Positions 16,797 through 24,623 of a stretch of 49,913 nt of DNA are shown here, piece after piece (the stretch's first letter is position 1; the number at the start of each line of letters is the position of its first letter). Source of the stretch: Pseudomonadota bacterium (GTDB lineage: Bacteria > Pseudomonadota > Alphaproteobacteria > Rhizobiales > Rhizobiaceae); the NCBI GenBank assembly GCA_023399465.1, contig JAEWPB010000014.1, positions 1 to 49,913 on the forward strand, in the 5' to 3' direction. Position numbers and translations under genes: made by a program. The notes under the pieces are model-generated. The model ran no database searches, had not been told where the DNA came from, and worked only from the letters and a program-made list of their open reading frames with translations.

Positions 16797-17438
16797 GTGT
16801 CAGTGAATTTGGAATTGTCCTATCTCAATACCGATCAGGTGCAAGCCGGAGATCTCATGCTGAAGTATGGCGACGGATCGGCCATCTCCAAAGTGATCAC
16901 ATTCGGGCAGAATCTCTTTCAGAAGAAGGGCGCTCACGGCAACAACAACATCGTCCATGCCGGGATCATGCTTGATGGCGACTTTATCATCGAGTCGCAG
17001 GGCAGCGGCGTCTCGGCCAACGATCTGCGCGTCCAGAACAAGCAATACGACTACGAGGTCTACCGCTGCCTTCTGACCAATGTCGCGCAGGGGGCAGCCA
17101 CCGCGGCAAAGATCGTTTTCGATGCACATGCCAATTCGAAAAATGCAAAGTACTCCCTCGCCGGTGCCGCCGCATCGCTGGTGCGGCCGGGCAAGGCGGT
17201 CAATCCGCGCACCGTCGATACCACGATCAACCGGCTGACCACGGGCAAGGGTCACAGCTTCTTCTGCTCGCAATTTGCCGTCTACTGCTTCCAGCTCGCT
17301 GCCGAGCAGAACGGTCTTCCCGCCCAGAGCCTGTTTGATCTGAACGACGCCAACTATAGTCCGACGAAATTGAAGGAATCGTTGTTCAAGAGCCACTACT
17401 TCTACAAGGCCGGCATGTTGCGCGCCGGAATTCGCTGA
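16797..17438 (+). CDS. Permuted NlpC/P60 (YiiX/YebB-like) cysteine hydrolase, candidate T6SS cargo
   Basis: A 213-aa protein with the circularly permuted papain-like layout: 'QAGDLMLKYGDGS' near the N-terminus, catalytic His54 in 'NIVHAGIML', Glu66 in 'FIIESQGSGV', and the nucleophile Cys157 in 'FFCSQFAVYC'. Such enzymes cut amide or ester bonds, including peptidoglycan peptides or lipids. No signal peptide is present, as expected of a T6SS effector. I chose the GTG at 16797, with GAGG 8 bases upstream; a TTG at 16722 in frame would add 25 unconvincing residues. It lies 157 bp after tssE. No obvious same-strand immunity gene follows. The catalytic assignment is firm; the effector role is inference. 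Confidence 0.75.
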   Translation: MSVNLELSYLNTDQVQAGDLMLKYGDGSAISKVITFGQNLFQKKGAHGNNNIVHAGIMLDGDFIIESQGSGVSANDLRVQNKQYDYEVYRCLLTNVAQGAATAAKIVFDAHANSKNAKYSLAGAAASLVRPGKAVNPRTVDTTINRLTTGKGHSFFCSQFAVYCFQLAAEQNGLPAQSLFDLNDANYSPTKLKESLFKSHYFYKAGMLRAGIR

Positions 17439-17453
17439 GCGATCCCGGGCCCA

Positions 17454-17496
17454 CGATCCGAGGAGGAACCTGAAGGTTTCTCCTCGCGCCGGATCG
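17454..17496. terminator. Bidirectional-type hairpin between convergent genes
   Basis: GAGGAGGAACC (17460-17470) pairs with GGTTTCTCCTC (17475-17485) over TGAA with one G-T pair. An outer CGATCCG (17454-17460)/CGGATCG (17490-17496) extends it across a small bulge, and TTCTGTT follows on the plus strand. It sits between two convergent genes. Confidence 0.55.
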
Positions 17497-17545
17497 TTCT
17501 GTTGACGACCATCGCCGAGAGGGCGATGCCGCACTCCAGAATAGT

Positions 17546-18124
17546 CTAGTAGATCCCGAGATCATCAGGATCGAAACCGGCGGTCTTCAAGTGCTTTCTG
17601 AGGATTTGCGCCTGGCCGGAAAATACGGCGTTCGGCTGGTAGCTGCTATCCGGCTGGTATGTTGCCCCCGCCCCTTTCACGCCACCGAAGCCGTGCCTGT
17701 CATCGAGCATCTTGGCAACCTGGATCTGCGCTGTGTCAAAAAGCTTTTCGGGCGCCTTGGTGTCGCCGAAGGTCTTCAGTTTGACCGCGCCCCAAAAGCC
17801 GTGCTTTTCCCGCTTGTCCGCAAAAGTCAGTCCGACGTTACCAACGGTTGTTCTGGTTTCGCCACTGATCTTGTTCTTAAGTTCGCTCGAAATGTTGACG
17901 TTGGTTAGATAGCCGCCATCCTGCATATCGTCAGGAATGTTCCCTTCAACGAACCAGTCGGTCAGAAAGAGTGCCTGTCGCTTGCTGCGCGTTTTTCTGT
18001 AGGCCTCGACCAGCACAAAGAAAATCGCCTGGTCCTGGACAAACTCCTTCGTGGAGTAGCAATAGAATGTGTGGCGGCGCCTCCGGGTGTTCGTGTAGTC
18101 ACGAAATTCGTCGATACCGGCCAT
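17546..18124 (-). CDS. Unknown protein, 192 aa, convergent with the NlpC/P60-like gene
   Basis: I do not recognise this family. It is a soluble, charged protein with no signal peptide or membrane segment. The first ~70 residues are basic and aromatic (RRRRHTFYCYSTKEF, YRKTRSKRQALFLTDWF). The C-terminal third is Gly/Gln-rich (GFGGVKGAGATYQPDSSYQPNAVF) and ends DPDDLGIY. AGGAAAG lies 5 bases before the ATG at 18124, supporting translation. Base composition is visibly poorer in GC than the flanking genes, which hints at transfer. Its place at the edge of the T6SS locus, opposite a candidate effector, makes a cargo or immunity role possible, but the convergent orientation is not typical of an effector-immunity pair. 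Confidence 0.6.
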   Translation of the reverse strand: MAGIDEFRDYTNTRRRRHTFYCYSTKEFVQDQAIFFVLVEAYRKTRSKRQALFLTDWFVEGNIPDDMQDGGYLTNVNISSELKNKISGETRTTVGNVGLTFADKREKHGFWGAVKLKTFGDTKAPEKLFDTAQIQVAKMLDDRHGFGGVKGAGATYQPDSSYQPNAVFSGQAQILRKHLKTAGFDPDDLGIY

Positions 18125-18296
18125 GTTGTCTTTCCTAAAAATTGTCAGATAGATAAATCGCCATCAATGGTAGCTGGAGGTTAACAAATAGTTACCCGCG
18201 GCGGACGGCATGGAGCACAATACAGCCCGCCGAACTATTGATGGTTGGCGGTGAGATCCAGGAACTGGCGCGCCGGATCTCGGGCTTTCGGTTGCT

Positions 18297-19982
18297 TCAC
18301 GCCTTCCATGGCAGCGTGCCATGGGGAAGGAACCGCGAGAGCGCGGTCGCCACGCCCGCCAATGCGAAGACGACGAGGGTCGAGAGCACAGCGACGGCTG
18401 CGGCGGAGGTCGAGTTGCCCTCGTATTGCAGGGCGAAGACCATGATCCCGATGGTCTCGTTCCCGGAGGACCAGAGCAGTGCCGACAGCGTCAGTTCGTT
18501 CACTGCCGTCATCGTCACCAGGATGGCGCCCGCCATCGCCGCCGGCAGCACGCCGGGCAGGAAGATCGCGTGAATGCGGCGCAAGAGCCCCGCGCCGGCG
18601 ATGCGGGCGGCTTCGTCCAGCGAGGGATCGACGGTTTCCGCCGCTGCCGCGACCGGCCGCAGGACAAGCGGCAGGAAGCGGGCGAGATAGGCGACGACGA
18701 GGATCGCCATCGTGCCGTAGAGTGACAGGTTGATGAGCGGCAGAGGCTGCAGGAAGGCGAGGATCATGCCGAGCGCCACCACTGTTCCGGGGATGACCCA
18801 TGGCGCCTCCACCAGAATGTCCATCGCCTTCAGCAGGCGGTTTGGCCGCCGGCTGGCAAGGTAGGCGAAGGGCACCGAAACCGCGACGCACACCGTCGCC
18901 GTGAACAGCGAAAGCGTAAAGGAGTTCAGGAAGGCGCGGCGTACCGTGTCATTGGCGATGACCGTGGCGAACTGGCCGAGGCTCACCGTTTCCCACCCAA
19001 AGGCGACGCCGACGGCCGGCAGCAGCGAGGTAATGGTCAACGCGGCCAGCGGCGCGACCGAGATCACCAGCACCAGTAGCCATAGCAGCGCTTCGGCGAA
19101 CGGCGCGCGCCGCGTCGGCTCGAACGGCTTTCCGGGCGGAAGCGGCACCGCGATCCGGCGCATCATGATGCTGCGCGCCGAAAGGGCCACTGCGGCGATG
19201 ACGGTCAGGAGGATTGCAAGCACCGCCACCTGACCGGCGGCATCAGGACCGAATCCGTTCAGTCGCTGGTAGATCAGCGTCGTCAGCACCGAAACCCGAC
19301 CCGGTATGCCGAGCAGGGCCGGTACGCCAAAATTGCCGATGGCGGCGGTGAATGCGATCAGCGAACCAGCGAGAACGGAAGGCATGACGAGCGGCAGGAC
19401 GATGCCGGTGCCGATCCGGCGTGCCGGGATGCCGAGAATACGCGCCGCCTCGACGAGATCGGACGGAAGGGCGCGCAGCGCAGCGCTCGTGGCAATGAAG
19501 ACCAGCGGCATGTGCTCGACACCCATGACGAGAGCGATACCGCCGGCGGAATAGAGCGGATTGGTGGTTCCGGGCGCCGGCGCGAGGTTGAAGGCGTTGA
19601 GGATCGGGGAATTGGCGCCGAACAGCTCGACCCAGGCGAGCGCCATGGTCTGCGATGGCACTATCAGCGGCATCAGGATCAGGAAGGTGAGTGCTGCGCG
19701 GGTGCGCAGGCGGAGCATGTTGACGGCAAGGGCAAGGGCTACGCCAAGCACTGCGGAAATGGCCATCGCCAGGCCCGATGTGTAGAGCGATCCGGCCAGC
19801 GCCCGGGCGGTCGACCGGCTGCCGAGGGTCTCGGTGAACAGCGAGAGGAACGCGCCGTCCTCGCCCGGCTGAAAGGCGGTGGCGAAGAGTTCCGCCAGCG
19901 GCCAGAATGTCGTGAAGGCGACGTAGAGGAGGAGGAGGGAGACGAGCAGACGCTCGCCTCCCGAAGCCTTTTTGCGAACCAT
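18297..19982 (-). CDS. ABC transporter fused double permease (FbpB/ThiP/AepW-like)
   Basis: A 561-aa inner-membrane protein with about 12 membrane segments and two BPD_transp_1 halves. The EAA loops that contact the ATPase are 'LVEAARILGIPARRIGTGIVLPL' in the first half (around residue 190) and 'SLDEAARIAGAGLLRRIHAIFLP' in the second (around 460). This fused architecture occurs in transporters for Fe3+, thiamine and 2-aminoethylphosphonate. The stop of the binding-protein gene (19989) is 6 bp upstream, so the two are cotranscribed. It is the last gene of the Pho-box operon. No second permease is needed. Substrate cannot be read from this sequence. Confidence 0.9.
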   Translation of the reverse strand: MVRKKASGGERLLVSLLLLYVAFTTFWPLAELFATAFQPGEDGAFLSLFTETLGSRSTARALAGSLYTSGLAMAISAVLGVALALAVNMLRLRTRAALTFLILMPLIVPSQTMALAWVELFGANSPILNAFNLAPAPGTTNPLYSAGGIALVMGVEHMPLVFIATSAALRALPSDLVEAARILGIPARRIGTGIVLPLVMPSVLAGSLIAFTAAIGNFGVPALLGIPGRVSVLTTLIYQRLNGFGPDAAGQVAVLAILLTVIAAVALSARSIMMRRIAVPLPPGKPFEPTRRAPFAEALLWLLVLVISVAPLAALTITSLLPAVGVAFGWETVSLGQFATVIANDTVRRAFLNSFTLSLFTATVCVAVSVPFAYLASRRPNRLLKAMDILVEAPWVIPGTVVALGMILAFLQPLPLINLSLYGTMAILVVAYLARFLPLVLRPVAAAAETVDPSLDEAARIAGAGLLRRIHAIFLPGVLPAAMAGAILVTMTAVNELTLSALLWSSGNETIGIMVFALQYEGNSTSAAAVAVLSTLVVFALAGVATALSRFLPHGTLPWKA

Positions 19983-19988
19983 GGACGA

Positions 19989-20969
19989 TCAGCCGCCGAA
20001 GATGTCGGCGAAGGCTTCCTTGTTCTTCTTGTCGTCGGCCAGCATCTTGTCGCTGTCGGCCGGAAGGATCTTCAGGCTGCCGGGATCCGGATAGCCCGCC
20101 GGCTGGGCAGTGCCGCCGAGGATCGGGAAATAACCCTGTGCCGCGGACTGCTCCTGGGCGGCCTTGGAGAGCTGCCAGGCAACGAAGGTCTCGGCGGCGT
20201 CGATCGCATCGGAATCCTTGAGCACGGCGACCGGCTGGGTGATCGAGCTGACGCCTTCCTCGGGGAAGACGAAATCGACCGGCGATCCCTTGGCCTTGGC
20301 GTTCAGCGCCATGTATTCGATGATGATGCCGTAGGCCTTCTCGCCGCGGGCGACCGCTTCGATCACCGTACCGTTGCCCTGGCCGGCAACTGCGCCGCCT
20401 TCGGCGAGCTTCTCGTAGTAGCCCCAGCCGAATTCGGGCTGCTGCACCACAGTGCCGACATGGATGACGGCTGCACCCGAATAGAGCGGGCTCGGCATGA
20501 TCAGGCTCTTGGCGGCGTCGGCCGCGAGAAGGTCGTTCCAGCTTGCCGGCGGGGTCTTCACCAGATTGGTGTTGTAGACGATGCCGGTGGTGATCAGCTT
20601 GGTGCCGAAATAGGTCTTGTCCTTGTCGATGAAGGCCGGGTCGATGCCGTCCACCGGCGCATCGGCGAAGGCATGGAGGCGCCCGTCATTCTTGAGCTGG
20701 GTCATCGCCACGGTATCGGCGATCAGCACGACATCGGCCGGGCTCTTGCCGGCGGCATATTCGGCCTGGAGCTTGGCCATCAGCTCGGTCGTGCCGGAAC
20801 GGAAGAGCTCGACCTTGATGTCCGGATGCTCGGCATTGAAGGCCTCGATGACGGCGGTCATCTGGTCCTGAGGCTGCGAAGTGTAGACGGTAATGGTGTC
20901 GGCGGCGCTGGCTGACAGCGCCGAGCCGGCCAGGATAGCGGCGGTGAAAAGATTGCGGAAAATCGACAT
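19989..20969 (-). CDS. Periplasmic substrate-binding protein of the Pho-box ABC transporter
   Basis: A 326-aa precursor. The signal peptide ends at about residue 22 (GSALSASA|ADT), and the mature part starts 'TITVYTSQPQDQMTAVIEAFNAEHPDIKVELFRSGTTELMAKL' in pieces typical of the type 2 FbpA/PhnS/SBP_bac_6 superfamily. 'PADVVLIADTVAM' and 'NTNLVKTPPASWNDLL' are family blocks. I chose the ATG at 20969 with AAGAGG 6-7 bases upstream; an upstream in-frame start at 21083 would precede a non-secretory stretch and read through the regulatory region. A Pho box at 21048-21076 lies about 80 bp before the start, giving this gene its own likely promoter. The substrate is probably a phosphorus compound, from regulation rather than from binding-site residues. 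Confidence 0.88.
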   Translation of the reverse strand: MSIFRNLFTAAILAGSALSASAADTITVYTSQPQDQMTAVIEAFNAEHPDIKVELFRSGTTELMAKLQAEYAAGKSPADVVLIADTVAMTQLKNDGRLHAFADAPVDGIDPAFIDKDKTYFGTKLITTGIVYNTNLVKTPPASWNDLLAADAAKSLIMPSPLYSGAAVIHVGTVVQQPEFGWGYYEKLAEGGAVAGQGNGTVIEAVARGEKAYGIIIEYMALNAKAKGSPVDFVFPEEGVSSITQPVAVLKDSDAIDAAETFVAWQLSKAAQEQSAAQGYFPILGGTAQPAGYPDPGSLKILPADSDKMLADDKKNKEAFADIFGG

Positions 20970-21047
20970 CTCGACCTCTTTTTTGAGCATCCTGCAGGTG
21001 GAGCAGGCTTGGACAAGGGCCGGATAGCGATGTCGCATGACGCCGAC

Positions 21048-21076
21048 GCTACAGTTTCGTGACAATCCAGTGACAG
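21048..21076 (-). promoter_or_regulatory. Pho box (PhoB site) upstream of the binding-protein gene, across the phosphatase stop codon
   Basis: On the minus strand three heptamers are spaced exactly 11 bp: CTGTCAC (21076-21070), TTGTCAC (21065-21059) and CTGTAGC (21054-21048). They match the CTGTCA(T/C)-N4 direct repeat bound by PhoB. The site encodes the last residues and the stop of the histidine phosphatase. A loose -10-like GCTAT follows about 20 bases downstream. Confidence 0.75.
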
Positions 21077-21579
21077 TTTTCACCCTGCCGGAAATGCAGG
21101 ATGTCGCAATTGTCCGGACGTTCGAACGGCAGCCCGAGACCGGCGAAAATCTCCCGCGCCGTGCCGGAATGAGCGACGATCAGCACCGGGCCCGGGCCGT
21201 CGATGCGAGCGAGGCCGGCGCGGATCCGGGCACGAAACTGGGCCGGGCCTTCGCCACCCGGCGGCGTTGCCCCACGGTCGAGCTCGCTGCGGGGGCGGCC
21301 CTCGAGCATGCCCCAGTTGCGCTCCCGCAACTCGTCCAGAAGGAACAGCGGCGCGTCGCAGGCCGCGAGCGCCGCGTCGGCAGTCTGGCGTGCGCGCCGC
21401 AGCGTCGAGACCCAGATCGAGCCGATGGCGATGCCGGCAAGCTTCCCGGCCTGGCGGGCCGCGAGCAGGTGTCCCTCGGGGGTCAGCGGCTCGTCGGTGA
21501 AGCCGGCGATCCGGTCGGCATCGTTGCTCGCGGTCATGCCGTGGCGCATGAAGTAGAATTCGTTTCCGGGAAGCTGCAT
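21049..21579 (-). CDS. Histidine phosphatase family protein
   Basis: A 176-aa phosphoglycerate-mutase-like phosphatase with the catalytic 'FMRHGMT' (Arg12-His13-Gly14), 'STLRRARQTADA', the acidic 'LRERNWGMLEG' and the second catalytic His in 'VLIVAHSGTAREIF'. Such enzymes remove phosphate through a phosphohistidine intermediate. No signal peptide is seen, so it acts in the cytoplasm. I chose the ATG at 21579, which overlaps the upstream stop as TAATG with GGAA 7 bases before; an ATG at 21585 in the same frame is possible. It sits between the MBL-fold hydrolase and the binding protein, within a Pho-box operon, which suggests it releases Pi from the imported compound or its product. Confidence 0.88.
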   Translation of the reverse strand: MQLPGNEFYFMRHGMTASNDADRIAGFTDEPLTPEGHLLAARQAGKLAGIAIGSIWVSTLRRARQTADAALAACDAPLFLLDELRERNWGMLEGRPRSELDRGATPPGGEGPAQFRARIRAGLARIDGPGPVLIVAHSGTAREIFAGLGLPFERPDNCDILHFRQGENCHWIVTKL

Positions 21580-22652
21580 TACCATTCCAAGACGTTGTCG
21601 TTTGCGATCGGCCAGCCGGTCTCCGCCCTCAATTCTGCCAGTTCAGGCGGATGACAGAAGGCGGCCAGCGCATGTTTCGGGCGTACTGCCTCGATCAGCG
21701 CTCGCTGCTCCGAAAGGCGAGGATGCACATTCCAGCGGAGGAAGCGGGCGTGTCCGCTCTCTATCATGGTTTCGGATGGTCGGCCCGCGGCAATGTGCCC
21801 GGTGAAGATGATGCGGCCCCGCTTTTCGGCGATCATTCGCGCTGCCAATGCCTGGGCCACGCCGCGTTCGGCGTTCGGCCCGGCGGCGATCATCACCCCG
21901 TCGATTTGTGCGCCTGCCTCCAGCGTGTCGCAGCGGGTCAGCAGGCCCTCCAGCACGCCGTGGCCGCCCGGCGTCAGCCAGTCTGCGAAGGAGAGCAGCA
22001 CTTCCGCCACCTGACGGTGTGCCGGGCAGAGGCTCACGCGAGCGCCCTTGTCGAGATAGTGCCGGGCTATCTCCAGCCCGCGTCCCCCGGCCGGGCAGGG
22101 GAAAAGCACGGTTCCGCCGCTTGCGGCATCGATCGCGACAATCTGTTCGTCGAGCGGAACATCGGCGACGCCATAGGATGCGTCGAACACCAGCGCTTGC
22201 GCTCGTGGCGGCAGCGAGGATCTGAAAAGGGTGCTTTCGAGCGAGACGTCGCCGGAATAGACGAGCCCGCCGTCGCCACCGAGCCGCATCCATACTGCGC
22301 CGGGCGCATGGCCGCAGGGGCCCGTTTCCACGGAAATGCCGAGCACCTCGGTGCACTCCTCGAGGGCCGTAGCGGTCTTCAGCTGCGGATGAAGGCTGAG
22401 CGCGATGGTCGGCCGCGTGGCATAGAGCGGTGGTCTGCCGAGCGCTTCCCAGAGGACAATGCCCCCGGTATGGTCGACATGGCCGTGGCTGAAGAGAATG
22501 GCGTCGATGCGGCCGATGCCGTCGAGTACCGGCAGGCAGTCGCCGTCCGGTCCGCGCCCGAGGTCGAGCAGCAGGCGCTGGCCATCGTTCTCATAGAGGA
22601 AGCAGGCCGGGCCCTTGGCGCCCACGCCTGAAATGGCGGTGAGTTTCGGCAT
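21579..22652 (-). CDS. Metallo-beta-lactamase-fold hydrolase, beta-CASP-like
   Basis: A 357-aa protein with the metal motif His56-x-His58-x-Asp60-His61 (SHGHVDHTGG), later ligands in 'CGHAPG' and 'YSGDVS', then beta-CASP-like motifs A (VFDASYG), B (IIFTGHIAAG) and C (AAFCHP). This is the architecture of nuclease-type MBL enzymes (RNase J, CPSF73 and relatives) that hydrolyse phosphodiesters. PhnP, the other MBL enzyme known from phosphonate loci, is shorter and lacks beta-CASP. No signal peptide is present. The ATG at 22652 follows the ATPase stop by 3 bp, and the stop overlaps the phosphatase start. Hydrolase family is secure; substrate is unknown. Confidence 0.85.
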   Translation of the reverse strand: MPKLTAISGVGAKGPACFLYENDGQRLLLDLGRGPDGDCLPVLDGIGRIDAILFSHGHVDHTGGIVLWEALGRPPLYATRPTIALSLHPQLKTATALEECTEVLGISVETGPCGHAPGAVWMRLGGDGGLVYSGDVSLESTLFRSSLPPRAQALVFDASYGVADVPLDEQIVAIDAASGGTVLFPCPAGGRGLEIARHYLDKGARVSLCPAHRQVAEVLLSFADWLTPGGHGVLEGLLTRCDTLEAGAQIDGVMIAAGPNAERGVAQALAARMIAEKRGRIIFTGHIAAGRPSETMIESGHARFLRWNVHPRLSEQRALIEAVRPKHALAAFCHPPELAELRAETGWPIANDNVLEW

Positions 22653-22655
22653 GGC

Positions 22656-23750
22656 TCAGGCGATTTCCAGCTGCGTCTGGCGGCTCGGCGCGGCATTGGC
22701 CGCAGCGCGCGGTATGATCCAGCCGCCGGTGAAGCAGAACGACATCTGCGTGCCGGGCTGCAGGCGCTCCTCCATCGGCAGGCTTATGACGTCGGCATCG
22801 AGGCCAAGCGGCGCGAACTGGCTGAGCCAGGCACCGTTCCGGAAGATCTGGTTGACGAGTTCCGCCCGCAACTGGCCTCCCTGCGGGGCGACGGCCAGGT
22901 CCGAGGCATGGAAGCAGAGCCAGCCGGCGCTACTGGGCGCGTGTCCCGGCATCCGCAGCACGGTTTCGCCCAGTCGCACCGTGGTCATGCCGTCCCGCGA
23001 TTCCACGACATCGACCGGCAGGGTGCGGCCGCGGCCGACGAAACGGGCAACCATTTCGGTCGCCGGGCGACGGTAAAGTTCTTCCGGCGTGCCGATCTGC
23101 TCCAGGCCACCACGGTTCATCACCGCCACATGGGTGGCAACGGCCATGGCCTCGTCCTGGTCATGGGTCACGAAAACGAACGTGGCGCCGACGCCGGAGT
23201 GGATGCGGCGGAACTCCACCAGCATCGTCTCCCGCAGGTGGGCGTCGAGATTGGCGAGCGGCTCGTCGAGGAGGATGAGGCGCGGCCGCATAGCGAGCGA
23301 ACGAGCGAGCGCCACGCGCTGGCGCTGGCCGCCGGAGAGTTCGTGCGGGCGGCGCGACTCGAGCCCCTTGAGGCCCACGGCGTCGAGCACTTCGGCAATG
23401 CGGGCGGCGCGCTGGTCAGCGGTAAGGCCGCCGATCTTCAGCCCGAATTCGATGTTGCCCCTGACCGTCATGTTCGGCCACAGCGCATAGGACTGGAAGA
23501 CCATGCCGAGATTGCGCTTTTCCGGAGGGACGTGGCCATCCGGTCCGGCAACGACGTCGTCGTCGAACAGGATCTCGCCCTGGTCCGGATGCTCCAGTCC
23601 GGCAATCATGCGCAGCAGCGTTGTCTTGCCGCAGCCGGAGGGGCCAAGCAGTGCCAGAAAGGCGCCGTCGGGGATGGAAAGCGAAACGCCATCGACCGCT
23701 GGCGGGCCGGCAAAGCGTTTGTGAATGTTTCGAATGGTAAGGCGCGGCAA
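22656..23750 (-). CDS. ABC transporter ATP-binding protein of the Pho-box operon
   Basis: A 364-aa ATPase with Walker A GPSGCGKTT (36-44), Q-loop 'MVFQSYALWPNMTV', signature LSGGQRQRVALARSL (about 138), Walker B 'LILLDEPLANLD' and H-loop 'VFVTHDQDEAM', then a C-terminal TOBE-like regulatory extension of about 120 residues. This matches the FbpC/PotA/PhnT branch. It energises the fused permease at 18297-19982. The start is a TTG (23750) with only a weak ribosome site; no ATG or GTG is in frame nearby. It is first in the operon, about 48 bp after the Pho box array. Confidence 0.92.
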   Translation of the reverse strand: MPRLTIRNIHKRFAGPPAVDGVSLSIPDGAFLALLGPSGCGKTTLLRMIAGLEHPDQGEILFDDDVVAGPDGHVPPEKRNLGMVFQSYALWPNMTVRGNIEFGLKIGGLTADQRAARIAEVLDAVGLKGLESRRPHELSGGQRQRVALARSLAMRPRLILLDEPLANLDAHLRETMLVEFRRIHSGVGATFVFVTHDQDEAMAVATHVAVMNRGGLEQIGTPEELYRRPATEMVARFVGRGRTLPVDVVESRDGMTTVRLGETVLRMPGHAPSSAGWLCFHASDLAVAPQGGQLRAELVNQIFRNGAWLSQFAPLGLDADVISLPMEERLQPGTQMSFCFTGGWIIPRAAANAAPSRQTQLEIA

Positions 23751-23797
23751 GGTTCACATCGTCTCGTCTTGAAATGCGGCCTGACTGCCACTCTGTG

Positions 23798-23837
23798 ATG
23801 ACAGTGTGATGACGGTGTGATGACAGCGCAATGACAG
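23798..23837 (-). promoter_or_regulatory. Four-unit Pho box array upstream of the ABC/MBL/phosphatase operon
   Basis: On the minus strand four heptamers repeat at exactly 11-bp intervals: CTGTCAT (23837-23831), CTGTCAT (23826-23820), CCGTCAT (23815-23809) and CTGTCAT (23804-23798), separated by TGCG, CACA and CACA. PhoB dimers bind two such units, so this array fits two dimers. It ends 47 bp before the first start codon, which places a promoter -10 in the intervening bases. Confidence 0.88.
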
Positions 23838-23915
23838 CCGCGAAATCTCGGTGCCGCGGGCAACAGGGCGGGTTTGCCGGCGCCGCTGTCGCAAGACGCC
23901 ATGCCCGAACGCAGA

Positions 23916-23943
23916 CCACCCCGGCAAGGGTCTGCCGGGGTGG
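23916..23943 (-). terminator. Hairpin after the ECF/phosphoribosyltransferase operon
   Basis: CCACCCCGGCA (23916-23926) pairs perfectly with TGCCGGGGTGG (23933-23943) over AGGGTC, 42 bp downstream of the phosphoribosyltransferase stop. There is no long T-tract, but the 11-bp GC-rich stem and its place between two operons favour a terminator. Confidence 0.6.
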
Positions 23944-23984
23944 TGATATGCGGTGCAATCCGGGTCTGGTTTGCGAGCGTGAGC

Positions 23985-24623
23985 CTAGAGGAATGTTTCC
24001 GGAATGGGGGTCCAGCTATCGCCCTGCTTGGTGAACTGCGGGATATGGCCGAGGCTGTGGATCAGCGTGCTGTCGTCTCCGAGCTTCTCCTGCCAGTCGC
24101 GCGCTTCCGTCAGGATGACGCCGATGCCGACGACATCGCCGCCGGCCTTGCGCACCAGATCGACCGATCCCTTGAGGCTCGAGCCGGACGCGACGACGTC
24201 GTCAACGACGACGACGCGCTTGCCTTCCAGCAATGGAACCGCCCGGCGGTCGAGCAGCAGGCGCTGTTCGCCCTTGGAGGTGATCGAGGAGATCGTCTGC
24301 ACCATGGCGTCGCCGAGATGGATCTTCGGCGACTTCTGCAGGACGACGTAGTCGTCGAGGCCAAGCGCGCGCGATACCTCGATCGCCACCGGAATGCCGA
24401 GCGTCGCGGCGCCGACGATGACGTCGGGCTTCAGGGGCGCAAGCTTTTTCGCCAGTTCCGCCCCGACATGCTCGCCGAAGCGGATGCCGAGATCGATCAC
24501 CATCATCAGCGAGATGGCAAAATCCGGCGTAATCGAGACGATCGGCAGTTCGACCTCGAGGCCGTTCACGTCGACGGGCCAGCTCTGGCCGGTCATCGGG
24601 GAAGTGGAGGTTTCGCTAGTCAT
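23985..24623 (-). CDS. Phosphoribosyltransferase linked to an ECF transporter
   Basis: A 212-aa type I phosphoribosyltransferase. The PRPP-binding loop 'RVVVVDDVVASGSS' (about 136-149) has the two acidic residues at 141-142, and 'DVIVGAATLGIPVA' and 'YVVLQKSPK' are typical of the adenine/orotate/xanthine PRTase branch. It would condense an imported base with PRPP to give a nucleotide and trap it in the cell. The ATG at 24623 overlaps the EcfT stop (24620) as ATGA, so it is translationally coupled. The same frame is open far upstream, but that is a shadow of ecfT. Which base is used cannot be told by eye. Confidence 0.85.
   Translation of the reverse strand: MTSETSTSPMTGQSWPVDVNGLEVELPIVSITPDFAISLMMVIDLGIRFGEHVGAELAKKLAPLKPDVIVGAATLGIPVAIEVSRALGLDDYVVLQKSPKIHLGDAMVQTISSITSKGEQRLLLDRRAVPLLEGKRVVVVDDVVASGSSLKGSVDLVRKAGGDVVGIGVILTEARDWQEKLGDDSTLIHSLGHIPQFTKQGDSWTPIPETFL

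Noticed and set aside
17546..18124. Calling this gene the immunity protein of the adjacent hydrolase
   Set aside because: It is convergent and separated by a terminator, and has no signal peptide, so the label cannot be supported from sequence.
19512..20915. 467-codon plus-strand frame opposite the ABC permease and binding protein
   Set aside because: Antisense shadow; the minus-strand frames have strong family motifs.
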